Source of the DNA: Pseudopithomyces maydicus
Lineage: Eukaryota; Ascomycota; Dothideomycetes; Pleosporales; Didymosphaeriaceae
Assembly (NCBI GenBank): GCA_026873275.1
Contig: JANTUC010000009.1
Span: 186,001-250,000, forward strand
Reading direction: 5' to 3'
Length of the DNA: 64,000 nucleotides
Part shown: positions 1 to 10,677 of the stretch, piece by piece
Layout: each line of letters starts with the position of its first letter
Numbering within the stretch: position 1 is the first letter of the stretch
The notes under the pieces: generated by a model
What the model was told of the DNA's origin: nothing
The model's input: the letters and a program-made list of their open reading frames with translations, nothing else
Databases searched by the model: none
Position numbers and translations under genes: made by a program

Positions 1-1458
1 GAGTACTCGGCGAGTGGGCCATTCGGCGTGTCTAGAATGAGGTTAGCAGGAGGACGGGTGCAGCGCGGGCGCAGGGTACTTTACGGATGGAGACGGCCTG
101 GTGAGACACACTGTCAGTTTCAGATTGTGTTTCTGCGGGCGGGGAGTACGTACCAAGCCCAGGAAGCAGGGCATCTTGGGCGTGGGTGAGTCTGGTCTGG
201 GCCAGTATTGTTCTATGCAAGTGAATCTACCAGGGCGTGCTAGGCTCTAGCGCGGTCGAGGGGTAGCGGGTCGGAGCGGTGAGCGGCGGGCGAAATTGCA
301 GAGGTGCAGGGCGGAATACAAAATAATTCGGGCGTGCGTTGTGGGCAGCTCGGGGCGCGCCGCAGAGTGCAGCTCGTACGGGGGGACCTGCGGGTGACGG
401 GCGGCTGGCGGATTTGTTGTATGGGCATGTAAGTATGGGATAGGCGAGCGAGGGGACGGACGGTGAGCTGCGCAGGCGACCACGACGGCCCGCGGGGCTG
501 AACCACAAGTTTCCGAGCCTTGGCACGCGGTGACTGTCCAAGATCGACGGGGCAGAGGCTCAAGGCATGTCCAGCGCGGGGGCGAGCACTTGCGAGGGTC
601 TGGAGACGACTGCAGATGCAAAGGTGCTAGAGAGAGACACACACAGAAAGCTGCAGGTGTGAAGGCCCCCGGCTGACAGCCAATCATACACTCACACCCC
701 GCATTTGCCGCCCGTGGCTCCTACACGTCCGCCGTGCTCACGCGTATCCTGAGAGCATCGCTGCTCGCCACGCCCCGGACCTCTCTGCGCCTGTTCCGAA
801 TGGCTGCCAGTGCTCTACACGGGCGCGAGACGCGTATTTCTTTTCCGTGTGTCAATGACTGTCCGCGTCCGCCGAGCCGGCTGGAGAGGGACCAGACACC
901 ACAGCCTGATATCCCCCCATCGTCGATCTCCGATTTCACTGCGACGTCATTGGATTGCTGGTAGACTACTTTCCAAGCACAGCCCATGCTAACACGACGC
1001 ATTGTTCATGGATTACTGTCCAGGCACAGTTGGCGTTGATACGCATTGCTGATAGACCATTATCTATTATGAGAGACTATCTTGACAGACTACTGTCCAG
1101 GCACAGTCGGTGTTGATACGCATTGTTGGTAGACCATCATCTATTATGAGAGACTATCTTGACAGAGTACTGTCCAGGAACAATCGTTGTTAACACGCAT
1201 TGCTGCTAGTCTATCTATCTAATGTACAGACGGTATAGTCGATTTAAATACGCACTGCTGCTAGACTATCCATCTACTGTACAGACGGCACAGTCGATTC
1301 AAACACGCATTAATGATAGACTGGACTACTCTCCAGACACAGGCCATATCAACACGCACTCTTGATAGACCATCTCGACAGACCATCCTCCAAGCTTTAC
1401 CATCCTATTTCAAGGCAATGGTATACAGCCCCAGTCCGCACCGTCACCGGTCCAGCCG
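1..1458. other. Intergenic spacer, left end of window
   Basis: No coding region with protein-like composition or a recognisable domain is seen on either strand. The short open frames overlap one another and are biased in composition. From about 961 to 1390 the spacer holds a degenerate tandem repeat (listed separately). The stretch 1-960 is GC-rich and apparently unique; it may be the flank of a gene outside the window. Confidence 0.6.
961..1390. repeat. 77-bp degenerate minisatellite
   Basis: The motif gactactgtccaggcacag recurs at 1011, 1088 and 1165, giving an exact 77-bp period for these copies. Each carries a cacgcattg / atacgcattg element and a tagaccat..ctattatgag tail. Shorter, more diverged copies lie at about 961 and from about 1215 to 1390 (acagacggcacagtcgatt, cagacacaggccatatc). 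The array ends near the 3' end of the HAD gene. Confidence 0.8.
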
Positions 1459-2584
1459 CTACCTCTGCCCTACCAAACGCTCCACCTCCTCTGCCACCAT
1501 CCTCCCAGCCCTACTTGTCCTCCTCGCACCCCCCGCCCACCTATTCTTCGGCGTCCACCTCACCAGCTCATCCAGCCCCCTCACAATCCTCATCTTCCTC
1601 CTCTTCCCCTCATACCTCACCAGCTTGGTCTCGAGCGGCTCGTTCCTCCACACCTCTTCACCACCACCCCTCTCCATCACCCCCGCCGATCGATCCACCC
1701 TCACAGCATGCCACCCCGCCGCCATCGCCCCAAAGTAATCGTTCGTCACCGAGTCGCCGACATACAGCTTCTCGTAGTCGTCCACGCACCCGAGGCCCGC
1801 GGATGCAGGCGCGGCCTCGATCGTCGAGGCCAGCGTGGCGGTTGCGGCGTCGAAGATGCGGCGGTCGGGCTTCTCGTGGCCGACGTCGTAGGAGAGGGCC
1901 ACGAAGTCGATGTCGTTTTCTCCCGTGATTGCAAGAGGACGTTGGTTGGGGACGCCCGCGCGGTGGGGGCCGACTTTGAGACCGAAGGAGGAGAGGATGG
2001 GCGGCACGCGGTCGTCTGAGTTGGTTATCACGCCGATGATGGTCTTGTCCCATCGCCATGGGGGGAGTGAGAGGTCCCTGTGCGGGCGGTCTTCAGGGTG
2101 CGGAACAGGCGCTTGGCGTCCGGGAAGAAGGAGTAGCCTTCTGAGCTGGAGTAGCGGGTGAGGAGCTCGGAGATGAGGGCGTCTGGGACTTCTTGTTGGG
2201 GTTTCAGGAAAGGTTGGAAGGTTCCTTGGATGACCTTGCGTTGTGTTAGCAATGCAATGCACGCGCTACATTGGACAATGCTTCGTATACATTTGCCCAC
2301 CATTTTTCTGCCCCCAGGCCGGTGGCTTTGCCGTAATTTGGGTTCTGGGCTGTCTGCTGCTTGAATGCTTTTTTAAACTCCGAGTATACTGGCTCGTAGT
2401 CCTTCTCACTCCAGCTCTCCACCGGCTGCGAAGCTACGCTCTCCGCCACACAATCTATCCCATGACGCTTCGCCGCAAACGCATAGGCCGCGGGAACCGC
2501 CACATTAGGCTTATACAGCGTGTCAAATGCATCGAAGCACAGCAGCAAATTCTTCCTGCGTGCCAATGGCCGCGTAAAACGCAT
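1459..2584 (-). CDS. HAD-superfamily hydrolase (HDHD3-like)
   Basis: Predicted haloacid-dehalogenase-type phosphohydrolase; its substrate cannot be told from sequence. Visible motifs: the nucleophile motif DAFDTL at about residues 18-23, VITNSDD (motif II region), KPDRRIF (motif III lysine) and VGDSVTNDY (motif IV acidic residues). Two exons are joined by a 56-nt intron (2235-2290) that links WWAN to VIQGTF. The ATG at 2584 is preferred because the HAD motif follows closely; an in-frame ATG at 2746 would add 54 residues and could encode a targeting sequence. The frame slips by one missing base, best placed in the G6 run at 2060-2065, after which PWRWDKT continues. Corrected length is about 356 aa. 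It is divergent from DPM1 with only 164 bp between the two starts. Confidence 0.85.
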
Positions 2585-2748
2585 GTCTGGGCCAAAGATG
2601 GATAGTAGTAGTGTATGTAGTGCTGGGGTTGCGGCGCCAAAAGGAGTAAAGTGTGCGTGTGTAGACGGTCCGAGCTCCCTCCCCAACTCGGTGAACTGTG
2701 GACACCTCAACGTTAACGTTCGCAACACTCCGCACCCACACCGCAACC
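2585..2748. promoter_or_regulatory. Bidirectional promoter, HAD / DPM1
   Basis: These 164 bp separate two divergent start codons. With so little space, core promoter elements for both genes must lie here or in transcribed leader. No clear TATA box is seen. The assignment is an inference from gene orientation, and it shrinks further if the HAD gene starts at 2746. Confidence 0.5.
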
Positions 2749-3640
2749 ATGCCGCCGAAACAGTCGAAGAACAAGTACTCGGTGCTCCTGCCGACGTACA
2801 ATGAGCGCCGCAATCTCCCCATCATCACTTGGCTGCTGAACAAGACTTTCACAGAGAAGTACGTCCGCCGCAACCTCCCTTTGTCTCTCTCTCTCTCCCC
2901 CGTCGCTCATACCCCCTCCCATTTTTCCCTTTCCCTCTACTACCAATCCAGCCCCCCACACACACACACATACACACATACATATATACACACATACACG
3001 CAGACTAACCCCCTCCCGCAGCAACCTCGACTGGGAACTCATCATCATCGACGACGGCTCCCCCGACGGCACCCAGGAAGTCGCCGCGCAGCTCGCCCAA
3101 GTCTACACCCCGCACATCCAGATCCGGGCGCGCGCCGGCAAGCTCGGCCTCGGCACCGCCTACGTCCACGGCCTGCAATTCGCGACGGGCAACTTCGTCA
3201 TCATCATGGACGCCGACTTCAGCCACCACCCCAAGTTCATCGCGGACATGATCCGCGTGCAGGCCACGCGCGACTACGACATCGTGACGGGCACCCGGTA
3301 CGCGGGCAACGGGGGCGTCTACGGGTGGGACCTCAAGCGCAAGTTTGTGAGCCGCGGCGCGAATCTGTTTGCGGATACGGTGCTGAGGCCGGGGGTTAGC
3401 GACTTGACGGGGAGTTTTAGGCTGTATAAGAAGGCCGTGTTGGAGAAGGTTATCAGGGAGACGGAGAGTAAGGGGTATACGTTTCAGATGGAGATGATGG
3501 TTAGGGCGAGGGGGATGGGGTGCACCGTGGCGGAGGTGCCGATCAGCTTTGTGGATCGCGTGTATGGGGAGAGCAAGTTGGGGGGCGATGAGATTGTGGA
3601 GTATGCGAAGGGGGTGTTGAATTTGTGGTTGAAGGTTTAG
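2749..3640 (+). CDS. DPM1: Dolichol-phosphate mannosyltransferase catalytic subunit
   Basis: GT-A fold glycosyltransferase (GT2) that moves mannose from GDP-mannose to dolichyl phosphate at the ER, supplying N-glycosylation, O-mannosylation and GPI-anchor synthesis. Exons 2749-2858 and 3022-3640 give 242 aa. The intron (2859-3021, gtacgt...cgcag) joins FTE to NNLDWEL. Motifs: VLLPTYNERRNLP (nucleotide-binding start), IIIDDGSPDGT, and the DXD-type MDADFSHHP at about residue 100. The DLTGSFRLYKK and EVPISFVDR blocks are typical of the family. There is no C-terminal membrane segment, as in the human/S. pombe class that needs Dpm2/Dpm3, unlike the S. cerevisiae type. The reading frame is intact. 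Confidence 0.96.
2940..3004. repeat. CA/TA microsatellite inside DPM1 intron
   Basis: A run of cacacaca followed by tacatatata-type repeats lies wholly within the single DPM1 intron and explains why this intron is longer (163 nt) than most in the window. Confidence 0.85.
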
Positions 3641-4472
3641 AGGAGGGTAGGGCGGGGGTCTGCGTGGCGTTGGCGTTGTGGGGGCGGGGGATGGGATGGG
3701 ATGGAATGGGATGGAATGGGATGGACGATTGGGGTAGGGAAAAAAGATATCCACAAAGGAGGGAGGTAGACATGATGAGGGCATTTGCTCTGCCGCTTCA
3801 CACTTTTGATTCGTCGGTTCGGTTATGTGGTAGAGATTTCTAATTGCATGTTCTGACCCTATTCTATCTGCGTCGTTGAGTTTTTCTTATCTCCATCCCA
3901 CTCATCTAGGGTGGCATATGGCATGAATCGCCTAGACCTGTGCCAATCAACCGAATGACAAACCTCCTAGCTTTCGAGCTCTCTCTATCACTGACATCTC
4001 CCAAGCTTCTACGCTGGTGTAGGAAGTATTGGGATGGTATATTACTGAGATGGGTTGCGGTGTCGGGGGGAGAGGGTGGTGTGTGTTGGAATTGTAGTGT
4101 GGTGGAACTGGGGACTAAATCTGGGGTTAGGAGAGGAGACAGAGAATGGGGAAGGTGGAATAGACAAATGCCAAGGTGTTAAAAGATGGTGATTGTTTCT
4201 GGAAATATATCTGGTGTTGAGAAGAATTCTCGATTCAGAAGGAGGGGGATGCCGTTCGATTAATTGCGAGGGCGTGGGTATCGTATGGGGAAGGGTGTGG
4301 CTAGAAATATGTATTTCGGGATGTTAGAACCAGGAGAATAATTTATGGTTGAAGACAGCGACCATGTATGTATAAATTGCTACGAATACCCACCCATCCA
4401 CATGTAGCGATTTATCCAGCACTCTTCACACACACCCATGACAATTTAAACTTCCCCTCCCCTTCTGTTCCC
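3641..4472. other. Convergent intergenic region, DPM1 / SDR
   Basis: This spacer holds the 3' flanks of two convergent genes. At 3687-3724 there is a G-rich (GGGAT/GGAAT)n array with a 5-bp period. Nothing else is recognised. Confidence 0.6.
3687..3724. repeat. Pentanucleotide array (gggat/ggaat)
   Basis: About seven 5-bp units of gggat and ggaat lie just downstream of the DPM1 stop codon, in its likely 3' UTR. Confidence 0.8.
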
Positions 4473-5794
4473 CTACAACTCCCCCTTATCAAACTGCTCC
4501 CCCATCTCCCTCACCTGGCTCTCCCACGAACTCCATCCCTCTCCCTTGATCCACCTCAGGACCTCCTCCGCCCGCTCAGTCGGCGGCTCGCACCCGTCAT
4601 CCACGAGGCCGGGGATATCCTCCGGGAACGTGCGATGCGGAAACATCTCGCGGTAAGAAGCGAGGAGCTTGTTGAAGGTCCAGGGGCCGGCGAAAGCGAA
4701 GAGACGCTCGGAGGTTACGCTGGGACTCGTTAGCTTTTTCCATCGCGTCGTCTCATTCTGTTTCCTCCCTCCTCACCCTGCAAAAAGAACGACAAAAGTA
4801 CGTGAGACCAAAGAACAAAACCAGCAGACCGAAGTGGAACAAAACAAAACTCACCCCCATTCAACAACGCCCCGACATGCACCAACGCCGTATCCCTCGT
4901 CCCCACCCACCACTGCGGCTCGACCACCTTCGCCATAACCTCCAGCCTCCCCCCGTAAACCCCGCCTTCCCCCACGCCACCGTCGACGGCGCCCCCTGCT
5001 CGCGCGGAACCAACACCTTCCCAAAATTAACATTCGGCAGCACCGCATTGAACACGAACCCGGGCTTCTCCTCCTCCATGTACTTCCAGCACGCGCGCTC
5101 GCTCTCCGTCTTCAGCGCCGCGTACACGACTTTCCAGAGCTCGCCCTGCGAGAAGGCCGACGGGGCGGAGGCGAAGGCTGCGGCCGCGGCGAGCGCGTCT
5201 TCGTTCCAGGAGGAGGGGGTGAGGGGCTTGCGGATGCCTGGGGAGGGGTACGTGGCGGCGATGGAGGAGGAGGTGTAGACGACGCGGGTTATGGTGGGCG
5301 TGGAGGAGGCGGCGGTGAGGATGTTGAGGGCGGAGGAGATGCCGATGGGGATGGTGGAGGTGGGGTCTGGGCCGGAGAGGGGGAAGCGATGTGGATTATG
5401 GCGGAGGTGCCTGGGGGGTTTGTGAGTGTCTTTGCACGTGCGTGTATGAGAGAGAGAGAGAGAGAGAATGTGGGGAGATGGGATGGGAGGGGGAGAGGGG
5501 AGAGGGGCGGGAAGAGCACGACTGACCTTTCACAACCTCGTGGTAACACCCTTCAACCGTCATGTCGGGGACTTCTACCAATTCGAATCCGGCGTCCTCG
5601 CCATACTTCTCCGTAAAGTACTTCCCCAACCACGCGCTCTTCTCAACACTCCTAACCGCACCCCTGACGCGGTATCCCCTCGCCAGCAACTCATCAACGA
5701 CGTAACTCCCAATCAACCCATTTACGCCCGTCACGAAGATGGTAGCCCCGGGCTTGATAGCCGCATCCTCCGGCGTCTTGACGTGTGTGGCCAT
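4473..5794 (-). CDS. NAD(P)-dependent extended SDR reductase (dihydroflavonol reductase/GRE2-like)
   Basis: Oxidoreductase of the epimerase/dehydratase type; fungal relatives reduce aldehydes or ketones with NADPH, and the substrate is unknown. The Rossmann motif GVNGLIG is at residues 23-29, followed by YRVRGAVRS. IIHIASP and VVYTSSS strands follow, then the catalytic YAALK (YxxxK). The C-terminal part reads RLFAFAGPWTFN. Three exons: introns 5411-5526 (containing a GA repeat) and 4720-4854. Translating across needs three missing bases: G5 at 5379-5383 (ASP to LSGPD), C6 at 4949-4954 (before RLEVMAKVV) and C5 at 4854-4858 beside the second donor. With them the protein is about 357 aa, normal for the family. 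Three lesions in one gene could also mean a recent pseudogene, but their sign and context match those in essential genes here. Confidence 0.8.
5452..5468. repeat. GA dinucleotide run in SDR intron 1
   Basis: About eight GA units sit within the first intron of the reductase gene. Confidence 0.8.
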
Positions 5795-7412
5795 GATTGT
5801 TTCTTTCTTTTGCCTCGCGTTTTTACACAGGTATGTAAGTTCGTACACTCTGTCTCTTTCTCTTTCTCTTACTATCTATTCTCCTCAAGTCAGTTATACA
5901 AACAATCTCAAAACGCAACGCGAACCCCTCCCCCCTCTCACAAAGAACGGGAAAAACACAGCCCACCACCCTCCAAAACCCAGATGATGTAAGCAAATAG
6001 GGGCTCCCCCTTTCCCTCCCCTTCCTCCCAAAAAATTAACAGTAAACTCACCTCGTCTTGGACTTTGCAAATCCCGCTTTTGCAGCAGCACAGAGGCAAG
6101 TCTGCGCGCGGGAATCCCGCTGTTTAAATACCCACGTCCGTTAACGTACCCCGCCCGAGCGCTAAGCGCCTTGGGGGCAGGAACTTGGAAACTTGCGGAA
6201 GGAACTAACGGGATTGGGGGGCGCTGAGTAAAAGGTTGATTAGGAATCAGGTTTTTTTTGGTGGGGGGGAAGGATGGGAGGGATGGGATGGGATGGAGTG
6301 GTTGATTCGTGGGTTGTGGGGCGGCGGTCGGGTGGGTGGGTGGCCTGGGCCGGTGCTGTGTAACGTCGCCGGGCGGGCCGGAGGGTTTTGGATAATAGGA
6401 GTGGAAGGGAGGGCGACTGGGCGGACGGATGGGGAAGGGAGGCGAGGGTGCGGGCTGGGAAGGGCCGTGTGTGTTGGAAGTGCGGACACGTGCGGTGTTT
6501 TTGTTTTCTCCGTTCTTCCTTTACACACGCGGGTGTGTTATTTTTCTTTCTTGCGTGGTGAAAAGGGGTCGGTGTAAAATTGTGCGTGGACATACCGGTT
6601 TGGAATGGGAGTATACATGGTAGTTCGATTACCTTTTTGCTACGCCGTTTTTTCATGCTGTCCAGTGGGGAGACAACTTTTTTTCAACCATTTTTGACGC
6701 CCTCGTTGTGTTAACTTCGCACCTTTTTCACCAATTTCCAAATCACGGTAGTTCGATCTTTTTTCTCCGCGGTAAGAATGCCGATATACTTTTCTCTTCG
6801 ATGTGTGCTGTACTGAAGTAGGCATAGCTAGTGTTCGAGTCAAACATGAACAGTCCTACTCCCAAGTATGATCGCATTCTCCTTCTTAATGAGGACACGA
6901 GTAAAGTTGTAATCAGAGATGCACTACTGTGCATACAGACATATAATCAGCGACTCTTTACATCCGTCTCCCGCACAAGCAGGAAAAGTGCCAGTACGAA
7001 ACCCACTCACCGTACCATATTAAACCAAATCACACTTCCATTGCATCTGCACGCAATCCTGACACTGTTCATACACTCACAGCACGTAATTGCTTAAGGT
7101 TGACATCGCTTCGTTCCACTGCTACATACCATAACCCTACGTATATAGAAGGTCCACGGTATTCCCCCTCTCTGCACCTCTGAACCTCCTAATCGCCACA
7201 GCTAGACCGCATCCCTCCAGCTCAACTCACTCCTGGACCCAGACTTGAACGCCGAGAAATGCCAAATGCCAAATGCCAAAATGCCCAAATGCCAAAATGT
7301 AGGGTATATATGCTCCACCTCTCGCTTTTCGGGATAGGACAGGGAAAGGTTTCCTTCTTTCCTTCCACACCCCGCGCTGTCGCCCGCGTCATTCCACCCA
7401 CCACCCCCTCCC
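5795..7412. other. Intergenic region upstream of SDR, downstream of BRF1
   Basis: No gene is supported. A minus-strand gaggtgagttt at about 6045-6055 could be the donor of a 5'-leader intron of the reductase, and a TTTAAATA element lies near 6122; both are weak. A heptamer-type repeat (aaatgccaa units) lies at 7257-7298. The part 6230-6480 is G-rich with gggat repeats. Confidence 0.5.
7257..7298. repeat. Short aaatgcc(c)a tandem repeat
   Basis: Five near-identical 7-8 bp units (aaatgccaa, aaatgccca) lie in tandem about 115 bp beyond the BRF1 stop codon. Confidence 0.85.
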
Positions 7413-9720
7413 TTAGAAATCGTAATTCTCATCCTCATCGAAACCCCCTCCTCATCGCTCAAATACCTGTGTTCCAAATCCTCTTCCTCCTCCTCCCCAT
7501 ACCCCTCTTCGTACCCCTCCTCTTCTTCCTCCTCCTCGCCCTCATCATCTCCAACCGGCACACTCTGATACGCCTTCTCCCTCTCCTTGCCCTTCTCCCT
7601 CGCCGCCCCCGCGCTCGCCTGTCCCTGCTCATCCCCCTCCACCACCTCCACAACCTCCGCATCCGGCGTCGCGGACCCACTCCCCGCGCCCGGCATGATA
7701 TCCTTAAACACATCGTAATTGATATGGCTGCTAAAATGCTTGGCCCTCTTCTGCAGCATGCGCTTCGCCGCGTCGGCGGCACTCGTCGCAGGGCGGCCCT
7801 CGAGCACGCTCCCGTCGCCAATCTGGTGCTTGCGGCGCTTCTGCTTGGGCTTCTTGGGGTTGCCGCGCGCGTCCTCGATGGCCTTGTCCAGCATCTTCTG
7901 CTGCTGCTGGCGGAGCCAGTCCTCGTTCTCGACGAGCCAGATGCGCTCCTTTGTCAGCGACTCCTCCGCCGACAGCTGGCAGAACGCCACGTCCGGGTCG
8001 TCTTCGAACTCGTGCTCGCCGATTTCTTCTTCCGTGTTGATGTCCGCGGACGCCGGCTGGTGCAGGTTGACGAGCTGGCGCGCTTTTTCGAAGGTGCGGA
8101 GGAGCTCGGGGTGGTCGCCGTTTTCCTTGATCTTCTTGAAGACGGAGTTCCATTCTTCGATGCGGGCGAGGACTTCGGCTTCGAGCTCTTTTTCGACCTC
8201 GATGTCTTCGTCCGGGATGATGATCGGGGTGCGGGTTTTGGGGGGCGGCCGCGGCGTTTGGGGACTATGAGGGCTTCCGAGTCGGCGGAGGCGTCGGTGG
8301 TGGTGGCGGCAGTGGCGAGGGCATCGAGACCCGCTTCGACGTCGTCTCCTGCGAGGGCGTCGACGTCGACGACCATGGAGGAGGGGGTTCGTCGGTTAGG
8401 GGGTGCAGCGGAGGAGGTGGGTTCTCCACCTAGCTGGGTCTGGGAATCGCCAGCAGTCGTGTCTCCTGGCTTCTCTTGAGAATCCGCCGGCGTAGGAGCA
8501 AATATAGGCTCGCCCGTATTCGACTTCTGCTTTTTCCTCCTCATGTCCTCCTGTCGCTTCGTGGGCTTGATCAGCACAGGCTGCGGCGTGCCTTCCTCCG
8601 CCCCGCCCACGGCATCGTCTTCCTCGTCCGCGACCTCGTCCGCGACCTCGGACGCTGCATCGTCGAGCGCCTCAGCACTGCGCTTCAGCGCAGCCTTCAT
8701 CTCCCTCTCCGCCCGCCTATACACGGACGGGGGCTCGATCTTCGTCTTGAGCTTCGGCGCGTACTCTCGGAACTGCTTGACGGTGAGCTGAGCGCTCTGC
8801 GTCTTCCTGAACTCGTAGAGACGCTGGTTGATGGTGGTATCTGCCACCCTGCAGACGTACACGACCTCGCGCACGGTGCGGCGGAAATTATTCATCCGCG
8901 CAGCCTGGATGATGCACGCGCCGCATATGCCCGCGGGATTGCGTCCCTGCACGATCCAGTCCCTATCCATGCGCCGCAGGATGACGCAGGCGTCGGCAGC
9001 GACCCTGTACGCGTCCTGATCGAACTCGAGCCTCTGGCAGAACTTGAGCATCAGCGGCTCGATGTCGAGCACCTCGAGGCCCTCGTGGCCCGACGACGCG
9101 TCCGTCATGAGCACCTGGCACAGGCTCCGGTAGACGGTTCCCAGGCTCCAGACGTTGACCTGGATGGCCTCGGCGAGGTCCATGAGCAGCACGGCGCTGC
9201 CGGGGCGCTTCCTGGAGGCGAGGTATATGGTGGCGGCTGCGACCTTGAGGATGCCGCGGCCCTGGACGAAGCTGTGGAGGAGCGCAATCTTGTACCACTT
9301 CTGGGCGCTGACGGCGATGGGCGACTCTGTGTTCTCGTGAATCTTGACGCAGATCCAATTGATAGCGCTCTTCCCGCGGTCGGCAGTGGTCTGGCCCTCT
9401 CCGCCGTTGATCCCGGACGTCTGGCCGCCCATGCTGTTTGCGTGGCGCTGGTCGTTGCCCACTGTGCCGCCGTGGACCATGGCGCGGCCGCTGGACGTCT
9501 CGCCATAGGTGATCTCGGAGACGATGTTGCTCTCCTCGTGGACGGTTCCGCAGTTGAAGCAGACGGAGCGGCCGTCGTCATCGGCGACGTCGGGGGTCTC
9601 GCAGCACGTGTACTTGGGGCGCTGCTGCACGGGAGGCGTCCGCTCGGGGGTCTTGGATTTGATCGTGTCGGAGATGCGCACGCGGGGCCGGCGCTGCACT
9701 GGCACGACGGGGCCTGGCAT
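7413..9720 (-). CDS. BRF1: Transcription factor IIIB subunit Brf1
   Basis: TFIIB-related factor that brings RNA polymerase III to tRNA and 5S genes with TBP and Bdp1. The N-terminal zinc ribbon has Cys39/40 and CFNCG at 54-57, followed by the signature SNIVSEITYGE. Two cyclin-like repeats fill about residues 100-300 (KVAAATIYLASRK; PAGICGACIIQAAR). An acidic/basic linker holds an AT-hook-like RGRPP, and the C-terminal half holds the conserved Brf1 homology block (NYDVFKDIMPG). No intron is needed. Two missing bases interrupt the frame: G6 at 8240-8245, after which TPIIIPDEDIE continues, and C5 at 7444-7448, after which the protein ends DENYDF at 7413. Corrected length is about 769 aa. The frame is also open for about 216 codons upstream of this ATG, but in low-complexity sequence. 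Confidence 0.93.
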
Positions 9721-10000
9721 GGTTTGTGGACATGCGCGGGGGGTTCCGGGAGTGTTTTGGAGCGGTGGTGTATGGCGGTGTGGGCAGCAAATAGGTAGAA
9801 GCGTCGGGTTGCAGGGTTTGTGGGTTGCGGGTTTTGTCTTTGGGATTGGCGGCGGAATAGTTGGTTTAGCTGGGGAACTGCTTTCGCGACGCTTGGGCCT
9901 CGGCGGGGCGGCGGGCTGCGGGCGGGAAGCGAGCGACGCTAGCGGTGAGAGTGCAGCGGCCAGTCCCCCAGCGCTGGCACTGGCACTGGCACTGGCACCC

Positions 10001-10034
<34 letters not shown>

Positions 10035-10677
10035 CAGTAGCAAGCGGCGCAGCGCAGCGCACCCACACCCAGCGCAAAGGCGCCCTCCCCGCCAGCCTTG
10101 TGCGAGAGTGCAGCCAGTCCACCAGCGCTGGCTCTGGCACCAGCAGCAGCACCAGCAGCGGCAGCAAGCAGCGCAGCGCACCCACACCCAGCGCAAAGGC
10201 ACCCTCCCTCCCTCCCTCCCCACCCAGCCTTGCGCGCCCGTCGCCTGGACTCTGCCCACCCACCGCCTGCCCGGCCAAAGCAAAACCACCACTGATGCTC
10301 CTCTGGCAGGCTGGTAGAAGCTGAGCGCTGGTGTCCTGGCTGCACGCCCGCCTGCGCCCATCCATCACCCCCTCCTCCTCCCAATGCGCTCGTCCCGTCG
10401 CCCTGTTCCTGCAGCTCCCAAGGTTGGGCCAGATGCAGGTCGAGGGCCCAAGTCACCCCTCGCCCCCTCCATTGGCTGGCTCTCCGGCCTACAATTAGCT
10501 CGCGAGCTCCCCTTGCTCGGTGGCTGGGTCGCAGATGTGTCGTTCAACCGGTCCCCACCTCCTCCCGAGCTCTCCTCCCACACCCAGCCCAGTTCTCACT
10601 CCCGCGTCTTCTCCCTCCTTCCCTCTCCCCCTCTCCCCTCTCCATCTACCATCGCATCGCCCCTTTGACCATCCGCA
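9721..10677. other. Divergent promoter region, BRF1 / acidic nuclear gene
   Basis: This GC-rich spacer separates two divergent genes. From 9948 to 10210 it contains a duplicated module with CAG-type triplets and ggcact hexamers. Both halves end with the same run around cacccacacccagcgcaaagg. The minus strand stays open in the BRF1 frame to about 10368. Confidence 0.6.
9948..10210. repeat. Duplicated ~120-bp module with CAG and ggcact repeats
   Basis: Two copies of gagagtgcag...ccagcgctgg...(cag)n...cagcgcaaagg are seen, the shared right end lying at about 10047-10090 and 10165-10208. The first copy has a longer CAG tract (10000-10031) and three cactgg units. The copies differ by triplet number and point changes. 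Confidence 0.8.

Noticed and set aside
961..1390. CRISPR-like array
   Set aside because: The units are degenerate tandem copies without distinct spacers, and the genome is fungal.
8476..9798. Long plus-strand open frame opposite BRF1
   Set aside because: It is the antisense shadow of the GC-rich BRF1 coding sequence.
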